NCBI GenBank assembly: GCA_020851735.1 | Contig: JADZCD010000037.1 | Span: 1 to 64,000, forward strand | Length of the DNA stretch: 64,000 bases | Origin: Phycisphaeraceae bacterium | GTDB lineage: Bacteria > Planctomycetota > Phycisphaerae > Phycisphaerales > Phycisphaeraceae | Direction of reading: 5' to 3' | Part shown: positions 1-14,592 of the stretch, piece by piece | Position numbering within the stretch: the first letter of the stretch is position 1 | How the letters are laid out: each line of letters opens with the position of its first letter | The notes under the pieces: generated by a model | What the model saw: only the letters and a program-made list of their open reading frames with translations | What the model was told of the DNA's origin: nothing | Database searches by the model: none | Position numbers and translations under genes: made by a program

Positions 1-3281
<3,281 letters not shown>

Positions 3282-3698
3282 CCTCTGCCGACATCAAATA
3301 GACGATACTTGGTCGATACTCCAATCAAGATCCCGACTAGTTTCCCTGTCCCCAATCATATTCGCCTACATAACTCATTCTTACGACGATGTTTCCGGCA
3401 TCATCTGTCTCTCGTAGTTAGGACACCTAATCAAGCACTACAAATTCCGCCCAACCTATAACTCTATCTCCTTTCGTCCGGTTTGATCACCACGAGACTT
3501 CGAACCCGATTTATCAGTTCGTAGTTCGTCAAACCAGCGTGGCTACGGAAGTGACTACTTAATCCTATCGTACCAGGCAGAGGTAACACAATTGGGATAT
3601 GTTTTTGCGTTGACCTTCTATCGTTATCTCGAGTTTATTTTTCCATTGTTTCGAGTACGTCAGTTTATTTTTACGGTGCAATTCACCAGATTGCGCCC
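3282..3698. other. A+T-richer non-coding trailer region
   Basis: No convincing gene is visible between the last CRISPR repeat and the end of the protease gene. The stretch is clearly richer in A and T than the rest of the window. I see no further repeat copy, no remnant of a cas gene and no inverted repeat long enough to suggest an insertion sequence. Confidence 0.6.
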
Positions 3699-6347
3699 TT
3701 AAGTTGCGCCAATAATCACGCGAGCAGGTGCCCGTACTCGATTGAGAATTTCAGTGTAAATATCAATTTGGGCCGGATCGGCCACTTCAAGGGTAACAGC
3801 AAACGCGTAGCGTACAGCCGTATCGAGTGTCCCCGCGTCTGATCGGCAATTGACCTTCAGTATCATCTCGTCGCCATCGTTGAACGGAATTGCCTCGTCG
3901 CCTTCGAACACCATATGTTGCGTTGTTCCACGCGCTGATTCGCTACGATCAGCCCCGGCAATCTCAAGCCCCAAAGCATCTCGAAGTCGCGATGCTGGAA
4001 CGTTAAGAAAAAGCGAGGCTCGTCTGTAGGCACGGTGATGTAGGTTAATAGGGCTGATCCAACCGAGAGTAACAGTGAGCCGGCGTTTGTACCTAACGCT
4101 AGCCAAAGATGGTGGAAGCGGCAACACGTACTCATGGCCCTCATCCGCCGCTATGGTGTCCCACCCCAAGAGCAGGACTCGCTTTTCCGTACCCGCCAAT
4201 GACCTGACCGACTCGGCCTCCCCGTAGCCCAACAATCGCCGTTTCAAGGACGCCATCGCTCGCCAGTCGAGTCCGGCTGTCGCCACCTGCTCGATCCTCT
4301 CGGCGGCTTCGGCCCAAGAAGCACCATGCACAAGCAGTGTCTTGAGCAAAACAGCCATCCAGTCCTCGGACAAGCGGTCGCCTCCGGGATCATTCACCAG
4401 TGACGCAAATCGCTCATAGATCATGCCTGCCGCACGTGACGCTAGGGCCGCCGCGTTGCTCGTGCCACGACAATACACAGTCTTGTCCGACTCGCCTGAA
4501 AATCCCCCGGGCGATGCAACCCGCTGTCCGGGCGGTATCTTATCTACCTGAACTCGGAGCGTTGCTGGCTGCTGGGTACCGTTAATGTAGCCGTGGTAAA
4601 CCTGCCGACCGCCTTCCATCAAAATTTCGGGTTTAACTGCATCCCTAAAACCTCCCGACACCGTGGACAGAGGACTCGGCACGCGATGACCATCAAATGG
4701 ATCTCGTCGATATCCAAGATGGACATTGCCGGAGTGATCTGCATGCACTGCCCCAACAGTCACAACGTTGATTGCCTCTGCTGGGGAGAATGGACGGCGC
4801 ATGGATTGGTCGTTAAGAATCGCTTGGAAAGAGAGTTTGAACATTTCCATCTGGTTCTTCGCAGCCAATTCAGCCTGTGTGCAGCCCAACACCAGGTCCT
4901 GTGTCTGATTGCCAGCACTAACGACGAAAAGCACGTTGTACTTAGTGGCCAACCAATCGAGCAGCCTTGCCAGCGGACTGATCTCACGCACAAACGGCAA
5001 TGAAGCGTCGCCGATAGAAAGGTTTATCACACGTACAGTCGGGGCAACCGCTGGCTCGTTACCATCGCGCTCAAAGAGTCTCCTGACTGCACGCTCGATC
5101 ATGTCAACAGGGATCTGATCTGCAGGCATCGCTTCGTTCACGTGCCCTCTAAAATCAACATATGGGATGAAAATCGGGCGCACGTAAAGGGGCCTCGGAA
5201 GAGGATCGCCAGGAGCACCAAGGTCGCCATGAGAAATCAGTGACGCCATCGCGGTACCGTGTTGCTGTTGCGCGGGTGAGTACTGGGCGCTGAGCCCGTC
5301 CGGATCGTCAACGATGATCCGATTGGCAAGCAAGACATGATTCTCCAATGGACAACCATCGAGCAATGCAACAACGGGTTCGCCCGCAGGAAGTGGCCGG
5401 CTTGCCAGCTCTGCGCCGTTTAGTGGAACGCCGAGGTTCGTCACTATTGGCGACGCCATCTGCGCGGACGGTCTGAAGAACATAACCTCGTCACAGCGCA
5501 ATAATTCTGTGTATGTTGCCGCGTTGATGCGATTGACCGCTTCTTCCACCGACGCTCGCGGGATGGTGGCGAGTACACCGTGATACATAATCTCAGAAAT
5601 TACCCTCTGCCTGACGCACTGCCCATCAACCTGAAGAACAAGGTTCTGGAACTGGCGATACGCCTTGTTTTGATCTGCTTCCGTCCGACGACACCACAGT
5701 TCCACCTGGAATTGCACGGGATCATTCCCCAATTGAAGATTCTCTTTCCAGTAGTCCAATACCCCCGTATCCATGAGGCGATCCTGTGGACCCCACTGGC
5801 GAATATCGTGTAGCTGCTTAAAGACATTTTTGAACGGACCAAAACCACGTGTGGCGCGTTGGTTTGGATCCTCAATCCATCGGTTCCATAGGCCAACCAG
5901 TTGTTGCATGGCCTGTTGATTGGTCATGAGCGCAAAGAGCCGCATTGGCAGCTTGGCATCCGGCTTCCCCTCCATTACAAAACCATCGGTCTGTTCAACC
6001 TCCGCCGCACCGATCTCGGCCAGCCACTCCATGCCAGCAACATTTTCTGCCGATCTCGCCAAGTCTCCCACATCTCCGATCACTTCAAGGACGATGACAT
6101 TCTCTGGGGACAACCCTACCATGCCAATCTGAACGCTAGAGAACGAATCGATGATGTTGCGAAATTTCGCATCAAGACGTTGGCGCTGTTGCGTTGGCGT
6201 CGGAAACGTGAGGCGACCCCTGCGGGGCGGAAGCTTAGATCGCTCAACTCTTCTTGCTGTTGGAAAAATGAGTATTGGCTTTTCGGACATGAAAATGGTT
6301 CCCACGGCGTTCATCACCGCTTCTTCGGATTCACGCGAGCCAACCAT
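3699..6347 (-). CDS. ietS: Subtilisin-like serine protease, IetS-like defence protein
   Basis: An 882-residue S8-family peptidase. The catalytic triad is visible: Asp in VVALLDG (about residue 330), His in QQQHGTAMAS (about 363) and Ser in RGTSNAAALA (about 630), with the oxyanion Asn in VVSAGN (about 480). There is no signal peptide, so it should act in the cytoplasm. The first 300 residues and last 200 are outside the protease fold. It lies directly downstream of an AAA ATPase gene; the two overlap, and an internal ATG at 6314 shares an A with the upstream TGA (TGATG), so translational coupling from that ATG is as likely as the longer start. An AAA ATPase plus subtilase pair is the IetAS arrangement, known from Ti plasmid maintenance and reported as an anti-phage system. 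The subtilase call is firm; the IetS role rests on gene pairing. Confidence 0.85.
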   Translation of the reverse strand: MVGSRESEEAVMNAVGTIFMSEKPILIFPTARRVERSKLPPRRGRLTFPTPTQQRQRLDAKFRNIIDSFSSVQIGMVGLSPENVIVLEVIGDVGDLARSAENVAGMEWLAEIGAAEVEQTDGFVMEGKPDAKLPMRLFALMTNQQAMQQLVGLWNRWIEDPNQRATRGFGPFKNVFKQLHDIRQWGPQDRLMDTGVLDYWKENLQLGNDPVQFQVELWCRRTEADQNKAYRQFQNLVLQVDGQCVRQRVISEIMYHGVLATIPRASVEEAVNRINAATYTELLRCDEVMFFRPSAQMASPIVTNLGVPLNGAELASRPLPAGEPVVALLDGCPLENHVLLANRIIVDDPDGLSAQYSPAQQQHGTAMASLISHGDLGAPGDPLPRPLYVRPIFIPYVDFRGHVNEAMPADQIPVDMIERAVRRLFERDGNEPAVAPTVRVINLSIGDASLPFVREISPLARLLDWLATKYNVLFVVSAGNQTQDLVLGCTQAELAAKNQMEMFKLSFQAILNDQSMRRPFSPAEAINVVTVGAVHADHSGNVHLGYRRDPFDGHRVPSPLSTVSGGFRDAVKPEILMEGGRQVYHGYINGTQQPATLRVQVDKIPPGQRVASPGGFSGESDKTVYCRGTSNAAALASRAAGMIYERFASLVNDPGGDRLSEDWMAVLLKTLLVHGASWAEAAERIEQVATAGLDWRAMASLKRRLLGYGEAESVRSLAGTEKRVLLLGWDTIAADEGHEYVLPLPPSLASVRYKRRLTVTLGWISPINLHHRAYRRASLFLNVPASRLRDALGLEIAGADRSESARGTTQHMVFEGDEAIPFNDGDEMILKVNCRSDAGTLDTAVRYAFAVTLEVADPAQIDIYTEILNRVRAPARVIIGAT

Positions 6348-7291
6348 TGCTTCAACTCGCGTCTAGCGATTTCTTCTGGCTTAACTTGGCCTTGCGAAAG
6401 GACTTGACGTCGGAGTAGATTTTCCAGGAAATCTTCAAGTTCAGAGAAACTCGATCCAGCCAGCTTTTGGGCAAGAGCTCGTGGCGCGATTCCCAATGAT
6501 ACCTGGATTCGCTCTTGAACACGATCGAAATATTGCTCAATCTGTGTCCGTGCAGGACGCGGCAGTTCCACACGTACCTGGAACCTGCGCCAAACGGCAC
6601 GATCCAATAATTCTGAATGGTTGGTAGCTGTCAGCACAAGCACGTGTGACGGCAGCGCATCGATCTGTAGTAGCAGAGAACTCACAACGCGTTTGACTTC
6701 GCCTGTGTCGTGGATGTCTCCACGTTCCTTGCCCAGCGTGTCGAACTCATCGAAGAATAGCACACAGGGACGGACTCGAACGAAATCAAATAGCTTACGA
6801 AGCCTTAGAGCGGTTTCCCCAAGATAGCTGCCGATGATACCCTCGTAGCGGACCACGATAAGCGGCACCATCAGTTCACACGCCAAACATTCTGCCAATG
6901 TTGTCTTGCCGTTTCCTGGAGGGCCAATGAGCAGCGCCCGATGCCTCGGTTCTAGGTTGTGAGAGCGAAGCAAGTCATGACGGTGGTGTTCTTCGATTAG
7001 GTCGCGGCATACAGATGTTACCTCTCCGGGCAAGATAAGTTCCTCAAGTGAGCGGTTGGGAGTTATCTCATAGAATAGGTCCAAGTTTGTTCCGACGGCC
7101 AACGGCTCCGCGCCAGAGGGCTTGGCGAGCAAACCGGGCCCTTCTAGTTCCTTGGCCAGACGGTCGGCCAGAATCTCGTGCCGTTTGCCACGCTCTTCGG
7201 CAATCAACGCTTCGACAGCACGACGAAACATTATGCGATCACCTGAAATACCTGCTCGAACAAGGGATAAGAGTAAGTGCGATTTGGCCAT
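6314..7291 (-). CDS. ietA: AAA ATPase, IetA-like partner of the subtilase
   Basis: A 325-residue AAA-family ATPase. Walker A GPPGNGKT is at about residues 123-130, Walker B FFDEFD at 179-184, sensor-1 Asn in TATNH near 224, and paired arginines in AVWRRF near 235 fit an arginine finger. The N-terminal 90 residues are helical and would carry the partner-binding part. I chose the ATG at 7291 because the reading continues upstream for 36 codons without family-like sequence. It is the first gene of a two-gene unit with the protease. By analogy with IetAS it may sense or unfold a target and license the protease, but this is inference; the ATPase fold itself is clear. No promoter could be assigned with confidence. 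Confidence 0.85.
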   Translation of the reverse strand: MAKSHLLLSLVRAGISGDRIMFRRAVEALIAEERGKRHEILADRLAKELEGPGLLAKPSGAEPLAVGTNLDLFYEITPNRSLEELILPGEVTSVCRDLIEEHHRHDLLRSHNLEPRHRALLIGPPGNGKTTLAECLACELMVPLIVVRYEGIIGSYLGETALRLRKLFDFVRVRPCVLFFDEFDTLGKERGDIHDTGEVKRVVSSLLLQIDALPSHVLVLTATNHSELLDRAVWRRFQVRVELPRPARTQIEQYFDRVQERIQVSLGIAPRALAQKLAGSSFSELEDFLENLLRRQVLSQGQVKPEEIARRELKQWLARVNPKKR

Positions 7292-7439
7292 TATTCGTAT
7301 CCTATATGATGTAAACCGCTGGCCAGATAATACGCACGCGACATCTATGACACCCACCGTCTTAACTGGAGAGGTTGGCGTGCGTGCCTGCCCCTTCATT
7401 ACATGTCGTGGTCATTGTACGCGATAGACCCAGAATTCC

Positions 7440-7520
7440 TCAACGACTTAGGTCGGCGAAGGTTCGCTCGGTAAACTTTGCCCACTGTTCCTGAAATATC
7501 GACCAATCATCTACCGTCAC
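7440..7520 (-). CDS. Tiny overlapping frame or C-terminal remnant
   Basis: A 26-codon frame from a GTG inside the stop of the preceding small ORF (GTGA overlap) to a TGA at 7440-7442. The peptide is Trp- and acid-rich and looks protein-like, so it may be the displaced C-terminus of the 85-residue frame upstream. Nothing else supports it as a gene. Confidence 0.2.
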   Translation of the reverse strand: MTVDDWSIFQEQWAKFTERTFADLSR

Positions 7521-7774
7521 ATCTCGCGTTGCCACCGCCAATTCAGTTCTACATAGTCAGTTCTGTGATTGTTCGCATGAACCGATTCTAACCCACTGAC
7601 AATCCGCTTCAGGTGAAGAATCTCATTCGATAGCTCCGGCGCAATGTAGTTAACATTTATGAACTTCGTGATGCGTGGCTGCGTCACATCGACCATCTGC
7701 GTCAGCGCCGTCTTAATGATTCGAATGGTCCTTGTTAAAATCGAATCACCAGTGCCCATCGTATTCCGTCCCAT
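7517..7774 (-). CDS. Small hypothetical protein
   Basis: An 85-residue reading frame with two Mets near the start, mostly predicted helix, and no recognised family. It ends in a TGA that overlaps the GTG of a 26-codon frame (7440-7520) by GTGA. That second frame encodes an acidic, Trp-rich peptide containing DDWSIFQEQWAKF. The two frames could be a coupled pair or one small protein split by a frameshift. The local composition is A+T-rich like the defence genes beside it. Support is weak and comes only from length and position. Confidence 0.35.
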   Translation of the reverse strand: MGRNTMGTGDSILTRTIRIIKTALTQMVDVTQPRITKFINVNYIAPELSNEILHLKRIVSGLESVHANNHRTDYVELNWRWQREM

Positions 7775-7877
7775 GTCGAGGTGCTTGACGGTTCATTGCG
7801 GGCGACCAACATTGGGGTGACCAGCCCGGATATTGCCGTAACCAATAAAAAGACCCGGAGTTATCTCCAGGTCTTAA

Positions 7878-7951
<74 letters not shown>

Positions 7952-7965
7952 ATCGGTAGTCCCTT

Positions 7966-7993
7966 AGCTTAGGTTTACCCCGCATTTTGTCAA
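7966..7993 (-). promoter_or_regulatory. Putative promoter of the initiator tRNA
   Basis: On the minus strand a perfect TTGACA (7993-7988) is followed after 16 nt by TAAGCT, 14 bases before the tRNA 5' end. The -35 is strong, while the -10 matches the consensus at only three of six positions. Confidence 0.45.
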
Positions 7994-8160
7994 CTAAGTC
8001 ACGCAAGAACTTACGCTTGTTGAATCCGCCGCGTGCTTAGCGTTCATTGCCCTGTCCTTGTCTTCGCTGGAACGACCTTTCCTCCCTCATCGCCATCTCC
8101 CGCCCGTTCTTGCCGGTTTCTTCCCCCGCCGCAGAGCAGGTTCCCACCGCCGCTTACTGT

Positions 8161-8215
8161 CTGTCAGGCTGGCAGATGTGTCAGCCTCCGCGGGCTCGAC
8201 CTGTCAGGTTGACAG
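8161..8215. promoter_or_regulatory. Two 15-bp palindromes upstream of groEL1 (putative operator)
   Basis: CTGTCAGGCTGGCAG at 8161-8175 and CTGTCAGGTTGACAG at 8201-8215 are near-identical palindromes with 6-bp arms around a 3-bp centre, spaced 40 bp start to start. The second is perfect; the first has one mismatch between arms. They lie about 260-310 bp before groEL1 in the only long non-coding stretch here. No CIRCE (HrcA) element is seen, so these are candidate sites for a different stress regulator. Confidence 0.5.
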
Positions 8216-8470
8216 CGCCCTAGCCATCGCCTTAACCGGACAAACCACCCCCTCAAATCGCGCAACTCATTGCCCATCAACAACCTACACAACAACTTCT
8301 TCATTCTTCTTTTCTGGTATCTTCCTTGCCCTGTATTTCAGTGAGCTATCGTGTAGTTCAACTGTCCTGGCATTTTGTTTTCGCCTGGCCCGTTGCGCGA
8401 GCGAAGCCTTTAATTGCATTGCCCAACTGACCTCGATCCATCAGGGAACCTTTCACGGAGAGAAAAGACC

Positions 8471-10117
<1,647 letters not shown>

Positions 10118-10192
10118 TTCTCCCTGTGCCCGCTTGAACAAACTTATTTGTCAACTATTTTTCGCACTGCCAATTGCTGGAGAGATGCCAAG

Positions 10193-10483
10193 ATGAAAAT
10201 TTCCCCTCTGGACGACCGTGTGCTGATCAAGCCCGCCGAAGCCCAGGAAAAAACCGCCAACGGCCTGTACCTGCCTGATTCCGCCCGCGAAAAACCCATG
10301 CAGGGCAAGGTCGTCGCCGTGGGCCCCGGCAAACTGGACGACAACGGCAAGCGCACCACGCCTTCGGTCAAGAAGGGCGACACCGTGATCTACGGCAAGT
10401 ATGCCGGCACCGACGTGCAGATCGACGGCCAAGACCACAAGATCCTCAAGGAAAGCGAACTGCTGGGCGTGGTGGAAAAGTAA
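10193..10483 (+). CDS. groES: Co-chaperonin GroES
   Basis: A 96-residue 10-kDa co-chaperonin that caps the GroEL ring. It has the expected beginning KISPLDDRVLIKP, the mobile-loop region around residues 16-32 and the later segment KKGDTVIYGKYAGT. The ATG at 10193 has GGAGAG eight bases upstream, so the longer frame from 10148 is not needed. It sits between two groEL genes, 75 bp after the first and 84 bp before the second, and must serve both rings unless another groES lies elsewhere. Confidence 0.97.
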   Translation: MKISPLDDRVLIKPAEAQEKTANGLYLPDSAREKPMQGKVVAVGPGKLDDNGKRTTPSVKKGDTVIYGKYAGTDVQIDGQDHKILKESELLGVVEK

Positions 10484-10567
10484 CTCCGCTGGCCCGCGAT
10501 TTTCCCCCCGCTTCCACCCTTAGTAGCCGGCAGTCAACCCTAACCTAAAAAAATCGGAGCCACAGCG

Positions 10568-12181
10568 ATGGCCAAGAAACAATTGCTTTTCGGTGCGGAC
10601 GCAGCGGTTCAGCTTCGCAAGGGGCTTGAGCAGCTCAACAACGCGGTCAAGGTCACTATGGGCCCCACCGGGCGCAACGTGGTGCTCCAGAAATCCTTCG
10701 GCGGGCCGGCCGTCACCAAGGACGGCGTCACCGTCGCCAAGGAAATCGACGTCCCTGAACCCTTCCAGAACATGGGCGTCAAGATGGTCGTGGAAGTCGC
10801 CAAGAAAACTTCCGACAAGGCTGGCGACGGCACCACCACCGCCACCATCCTCGCCGAAGCGATCTACAGCGAAGGTCTGCGCCACGTCACCGCCGGGGCC
10901 AATCCCATGTCCCTGCAGCGCGGCATCAACGCGGCCGCGGAAGTCGCCGCCCAGGCCATCACCCAGATGGCCGTCAAGTGCAAGGGCCAGGACGACCTGG
11001 AAAAGGTCGCCACCGTCTCGGCCAACCACGACACCCAGATCGGCTCCCTGATCGCCCAGGCCATTAACAAGGTCGGCGGCGAAGGCGTGGTTGAAGTCCG
11101 CGAAGGCAAAACCGCCGACACCACCCTCGAATACGTCGAAGGCATGCAGTTCGACAAGGGTTATCTTTCCCCCTACTTCATGACCGATTCCGCCACCCAG
11201 CAGGCCGTGCTGGAGGACGCCCTGATCCTGATCTACGAAAAGAAGATCAGCAATCTGCCCGACCTCCTGCCGCTCTTAAACAAAGTGGCCATGGCCCAGA
11301 AGCCTCTGCTGATCATCGCCGAGGAAGTGGAAAACGAAGCCCTCGCCGCCCTGGTCATCAACCGCCTGCGTGGCGTGCTGAAGATCTGCGCCGTCAAGGC
11401 TCCCGGCTTCGGCGATCGCCGCAAGGCCCTCTTAGGCGACATCGCCGTGCTCACCGGCGGCGAATTCATCAGCGAAGATAAGGGCTTAAAGCTCGAATCC
11501 GTCGAACTCGCCCAGCTCGGACAAGCCAAGCGGATCACCGTGGACAAGGACAACACCACCATCGTCGAAGGGGCCGGCAAGAAGAAAGAGATCCAAGCCC
11601 GCATCGACCAGATCCGCCAGCAGATCGAAGCCACCACCAGCGATTATGACCGCGAAAAGCTCCAGGAACGCTTAGCTAAGCTCACCGGCGGCGTGGCGAT
11701 CATCTACGTCGGCGCCGCCACCGAAACCGCCATGAAAGAGCGCAAGGACCGCGTGGACGACGCCCTGCACGCCACCAAGGCGGCCCATAAGGAAGGCTAT
11801 GTCCCCGGCGGCGGCGTGGCGTTCCTGCGGGCGATTACCGCCGTGCAGGACGCCCGTTCCAAGGCCAAGGGCGACGACCGCATCGGTTACGACATCATCG
11901 CCCAGGCCCTGCGCGCCCCCACGACCCAGATCGTGGCCAACTCCGGGGCCGACGGGCACCTGGTCGTGGACACCGTCCTGGAAAAGAAAGGCAACTTCGG
12001 TTTTGACGCCGCCCAAGGCGAATACGTGGACTTAGTCAAGGCCGGCATCATCGATCCTGCCCTGGTCGCCCGCACGGCTCTAATCAACGCCGCTTCCGTG
12101 TCCGGCCTGATGCTGACCACCAACGTGCTGGTGGCCGAAATCAAGGACGACGCCAAGCCCGTCGAGGGGGCCGTTTCCTGA
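10568..12181 (+). CDS. groEL: Chaperonin GroEL, copy 2
   Basis: A 537-residue GroEL paralogue beginning [12 protein letters not shown]. The ATP-site motif AGDGTTTA and the apical-domain segments [12 protein letters not shown] and YVPGGGVAF are intact, so it should be an active chaperonin. Unlike copy 1 it ends in [11 protein letters not shown] and has no GGM-type tail, which is the part that lines the cavity floor. A second groEL with a different tail next to groES suggests split clients, as known for several bacteria with duplicated chaperonins. GGAG lies 7-10 bases before the ATG. A strong hairpin follows the gene. Confidence 0.97.
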   Translation: MAKKQLLFGADAAVQLRKGLEQLNNAVKVTMGPTGRNVVLQKSFGGPAVTKDGVTVAKEIDVPEPFQNMGVKMVVEVAKKTSDKAGDGTTTATILAEAIYSEGLRHVTAGANPMSLQRGINAAAEVAAQAITQMAVKCKGQDDLEKVATVSANHDTQIGSLIAQAINKVGGEGVVEVREGKTADTTLEYVEGMQFDKGYLSPYFMTDSATQQAVLEDALILIYEKKISNLPDLLPLLNKVAMAQKPLLIIAEEVENEALAALVINRLRGVLKICAVKAPGFGDRRKALLGDIAVLTGGEFISEDKGLKLESVELAQLGQAKRITVDKDNTTIVEGAGKKKEIQARIDQIRQQIEATTSDYDREKLQERLAKLTGGVAIIYVGAATETAMKERKDRVDDALHATKAAHKEGYVPGGGVAFLRAITAVQDARSKAKGDDRIGYDIIAQALRAPTTQIVANSGADGHLVVDTVLEKKGNFGFDAAQGEYVDLVKAGIIDPALVARTALINAASVSGLMLTTNVLVAEIKDDAKPVEGAVS

Positions 12182-12227
12182 ATAAGTTCTAGGGCCGGTA
12201 TGCCCCACCGCACACAAGGACCCCATG

Positions 12228-12255
12228 GACCCAGGGTGGGCAACTACCCTGGGTC
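12228..12255 (+). terminator. Hairpin terminator after groEL2
   Basis: A perfect 10-bp stem (GACCCAGGGT with ACCCTGGGTC) closes an 8-base loop, 47 bases after the groEL2 stop. The tail after it (TCTTG) has few Ts, so this may be a weak or stabilising hairpin rather than a fully efficient terminator. Confidence 0.6.
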
Positions 12256-12311
12256 TCTTGCTTGAACCGGCCCTCTGTTCTAACGTCTGACCAACATCAA
12301 CGCTCTCTGCC

Positions 12312-12346
12312 TCCAATCCCTGACCCCTGATCCCCAACCCCTAATT
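12312..12346. repeat. Family-B degenerate repeat before dnaJ
   Basis: Four near-copies of a short unit, CCAATCCCTGACCCCTGATC and on through CCCCAACCCC, end two bases before the dnaJ ATG, in the place where a ribosome-binding site should be. Related sequence occurs near or in hpnE, rarA, aroK, dciA and secA. Confidence 0.6.
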
Positions 12347-12347
12347 C

Positions 12348-13472
12348 ATGGCCACCAAGCGCGACTACTACGAAATCCTCAACCTCGAGCGTCAGGCCTC
12401 GAACGAGGACATCCAGCGCGCCTATCGCAAAATGGCCATGAAGTATCACCCGGACCGCAACCCGGGCGACGCCGAGGCGGAGCAGAAGTTCAAGGAATCC
12501 GCCGAAGCCTACGAGGTGCTCTCCGATTCGGAAAAGCGCGCCCGCTATGACCGCTACGGTCACGAAGGGCTGCGCGGCACCAGCAGTCACAACTTCACCC
12601 ACATGGACGTGGGCGACATCTTTTCGATGTTCGAAGACATCTTCGGCGGTGGCATGTCCTCCGGACGCCGCCGGGCCCACGGCAATCAGGCCCGCCGGGG
12701 TTACGACCTGGAGACCTCCGTCAGCATCCTCCTGGAAGAAGCCGCCACCGGCGTTGAAAAAGAAATCGAATTCACCCGCCAGGATTTGTGCGAAACCTGC
12801 AAAGGCACCGGCGCCAAGCCCGGCACGGAGCCGGTCGCCTGCGTCACCTGCGGCGGCGTGGGCCAGGTCCAGCAGACCGGCTTCGGCGGCATGTTCCGCA
12901 TGGTAACGACCTGCCCCGCCTGCGCCGGCCAGGGCAAAACGTATCCCCACAAGTGCTCGGCCTGTGCCGGGCGCGGGCGCCAGCCCCGCAAACGCGTCCT
13001 AAAGGTCAAGGTGCCGGCCGGCATTCACGACGGCCAGCGCATTCAGGTCCGCGGCGAGGGCGAACCCGGCGAGGCCGGCGGGCCAAAAGGCGATCTTTAT
13101 GTCGACGTTCAGGTCCAGGCCCACGAGCTATTCAGCCGCGAAAACGACGACTTGATCCTGCACATGCCCGTCAGCTTCACCCAGGCCGCCCTGGGCGCGG
13201 AGCTGGACGTTCCCACCCTCGCCGGCCGGACCAAGCTTAAGATCAAGCCCGGCACCCAGCACGGCGAGGCCATCCGCCTGCGCGGGCAGGGCTTACCCAA
13301 CCTTCGCACCGCGCGCGTGGGCGACATGGTCGTGGTGGTCATAATCGAAATTCCCCACAAACTCTCCGCCGCGCAGGAAAAGATATTGCGGGAGTATGCC
13401 CGCACCGAGGATCGCACGGTTCTGCCCCAGAGCCATGGCTTCTGGGACAAAATAAAAGCCCGGTTAGGCTAA
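12348..13472 (+). CDS. dnaJ: Chaperone DnaJ
   Basis: A 374-residue Hsp40 that delivers clients to DnaK and stimulates its ATPase. The J domain (1-70) carries HPD in [11 protein letters not shown] short Gly-rich part with IFGGGMSSG follows, then four zinc-binding CxxCxGxG repeats ([32 protein letters not shown]) and the C-terminal substrate domains. Length is normal. The start has no clear Shine-Dalgarno sequence because a low-complexity repeat abuts the ATG. grpE follows 64 bp later; dnaK is not in the window. Confidence 0.97.
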   Translation: MATKRDYYEILNLERQASNEDIQRAYRKMAMKYHPDRNPGDAEAEQKFKESAEAYEVLSDSEKRARYDRYGHEGLRGTSSHNFTHMDVGDIFSMFEDIFGGGMSSGRRRAHGNQARRGYDLETSVSILLEEAATGVEKEIEFTRQDLCETCKGTGAKPGTEPVACVTCGGVGQVQQTGFGGMFRMVTTCPACAGQGKTYPHKCSACAGRGRQPRKRVLKVKVPAGIHDGQRIQVRGEGEPGEAGGPKGDLYVDVQVQAHELFSRENDDLILHMPVSFTQAALGAELDVPTLAGRTKLKIKPGTQHGEAIRLRGQGLPNLRTARVGDMVVVVIIEIPHKLSAAQEKILREYARTEDRTVLPQSHGFWDKIKARLG

Positions 13473-13536
13473 CTAAGATTCCCTTGTCCACGCGCTGTGT
13501 TCGCCGCCTGATTCCCAACCGACAGGTACAAAGCCC

Positions 13537-14148
13537 ATGAATCAGAAGTCGGACAATACCCCTGACGCCAACCCGTCCGTGCCCAACGACCAGGAGCCTC
13601 TGCCCGGCGTTGAGCCGATGGATGGGCTGATCAGCCCGGACGAATCCCCCGCCGGCCTGGACCTCCTCGCCGCGCTCGAAGCCGAGCGGGACGACCTCCG
13701 CCGCCAGCTGTTGCGCGCCACCGCGGACTACCAGAATCTGGCCCGCCGCTCGGAGCAGAATCTTTCCTTCGCCCGCGAGCAGCAGATCATGGAGCTGGGC
13801 CGGGCCATGGTGACGGTGCTGGATCACTTCGGCCACGCCCTGGCGGTCGACCCGAACAAGACGTCCACCGCCAAACTCCTCGAAGGCCTGGATCTGGTCC
13901 GCGTGGAAATGCTCAAGACCCTGGAAAAATTCGGCATCCGTGAAATTCACGTGGAACCCGGCCAGCCCTTTAATCCTAATTGCCATGAAGCCCTGATGCG
14001 GCAGACGGTGGCTGACATTCCCCCCGATCACGTCGTCCAACAACTCCAACCTGGATACGTCTTAGGCGATCGCACGCTCCGGCCGGCCAAGGTCATCGTT
14101 GCCGCGGCCCCGACCTCGGAAGCCCCCAGCTCAACCCCCCAAGCATGA
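13537..14148 (+). CDS. grpE: Nucleotide exchange factor GrpE
   Basis: A 203-residue GrpE, which releases ADP from DnaK. After an acidic, Pro-rich first 45 residues, a long helix (ALEAERDDLRRQLLRATADY) leads into the conserved core QNLARRSEQ and the C-terminal beta domain with GQPFNPNCHEALM and the ending VLGDRTLRPAKVIVA. It follows dnaJ in the same direction, so the two are probably co-transcribed and feed the same DnaK cycle. Confidence 0.95.
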   Translation: MNQKSDNTPDANPSVPNDQEPLPGVEPMDGLISPDESPAGLDLLAALEAERDDLRRQLLRATADYQNLARRSEQNLSFAREQQIMELGRAMVTVLDHFGHALAVDPNKTSTAKLLEGLDLVRVEMLKTLEKFGIREIHVEPGQPFNPNCHEALMRQTVADIPPDHVVQQLQPGYVLGDRTLRPAKVIVAAAPTSEAPSSTPQA

Positions 14149-14203
14149 ATCCCTCGGTAGAGACGCGTCCAAAACGTTCCCTGTACTCTTTTGAGTTTCC
14201 ACC

Positions 14204-14575
14204 ATGCCTACCTACGACTACCTCTGCCAAGCCTGCGCTCACAAGTTCGAGGAATTTCAGTCCATGACCGCCAAGCCCCTGCGCAAGTGCCCTGCTTGCG
14301 GCAAGCTTAAGCTTAAACGCCTGATCGGCACCGGCGCTGGCATCATCTTTAAAGGGTCCGGCTTCTACGAAACCGACTATCGCTCCCAGAGCTATAAGAA
14401 CGCCGCCAAGGCGGACAAGGATTCCTCCTCGTCGTCCACCGCTGCTTCCGCGTCTTCCGCCAGCTCCTCAACAAACGCCACGCCCGCGACCGCCACGCCC
14501 CCCGCCAAAGACCCCAAGCCATCTTCCTCCTCGGCGGGAAAAACCGAAGGCAAAAAGAAACCCTCCGCCGCCTGA
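14204..14575 (+). CDS. FmdB-family zinc-ribbon protein
   Basis: A 123-residue protein with the FmdB/CxxC regulatory zinc ribbon at its N-terminus: two pairs, CQAC and CPAC, with the typical following segment IGTGAGIIFKGSGFYETDY. The last 55 residues are a low-complexity Ser/Ala/Lys tail. The family is widespread and has no settled function. It lies 55 bp after grpE in the same direction and before a strong terminator, so it may be the last gene of the chaperone unit. Confidence 0.85.
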   Translation: MPTYDYLCQACAHKFEEFQSMTAKPLRKCPACGKLKLKRLIGTGAGIIFKGSGFYETDYRSQSYKNAAKADKDSSSSSTAASASSASSSTNATPATATPPAKDPKPSSSSAGKTEGKKKPSAA

Positions 14576-14592
14576 GCCGATTCATTCCATAC

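Larger units (their letters stand above)
7952..8470. other. Intergenic region before the groE genes
   Basis: About 520 bp without a supported gene. It holds the tRNA promoter at its left end and the palindrome pair at 8161-8215. The rest is pyrimidine-rich on the plus strand, with no convincing sigma-70 promoter for groEL1. A reading frame that crosses from here into groEL1 in another frame is taken as chance. Confidence 0.5.

Noticed and set aside
7952..8470. CIRCE/HrcA operator before groEL
   Set aside because: No TTAGCACTC-type inverted repeat is present.
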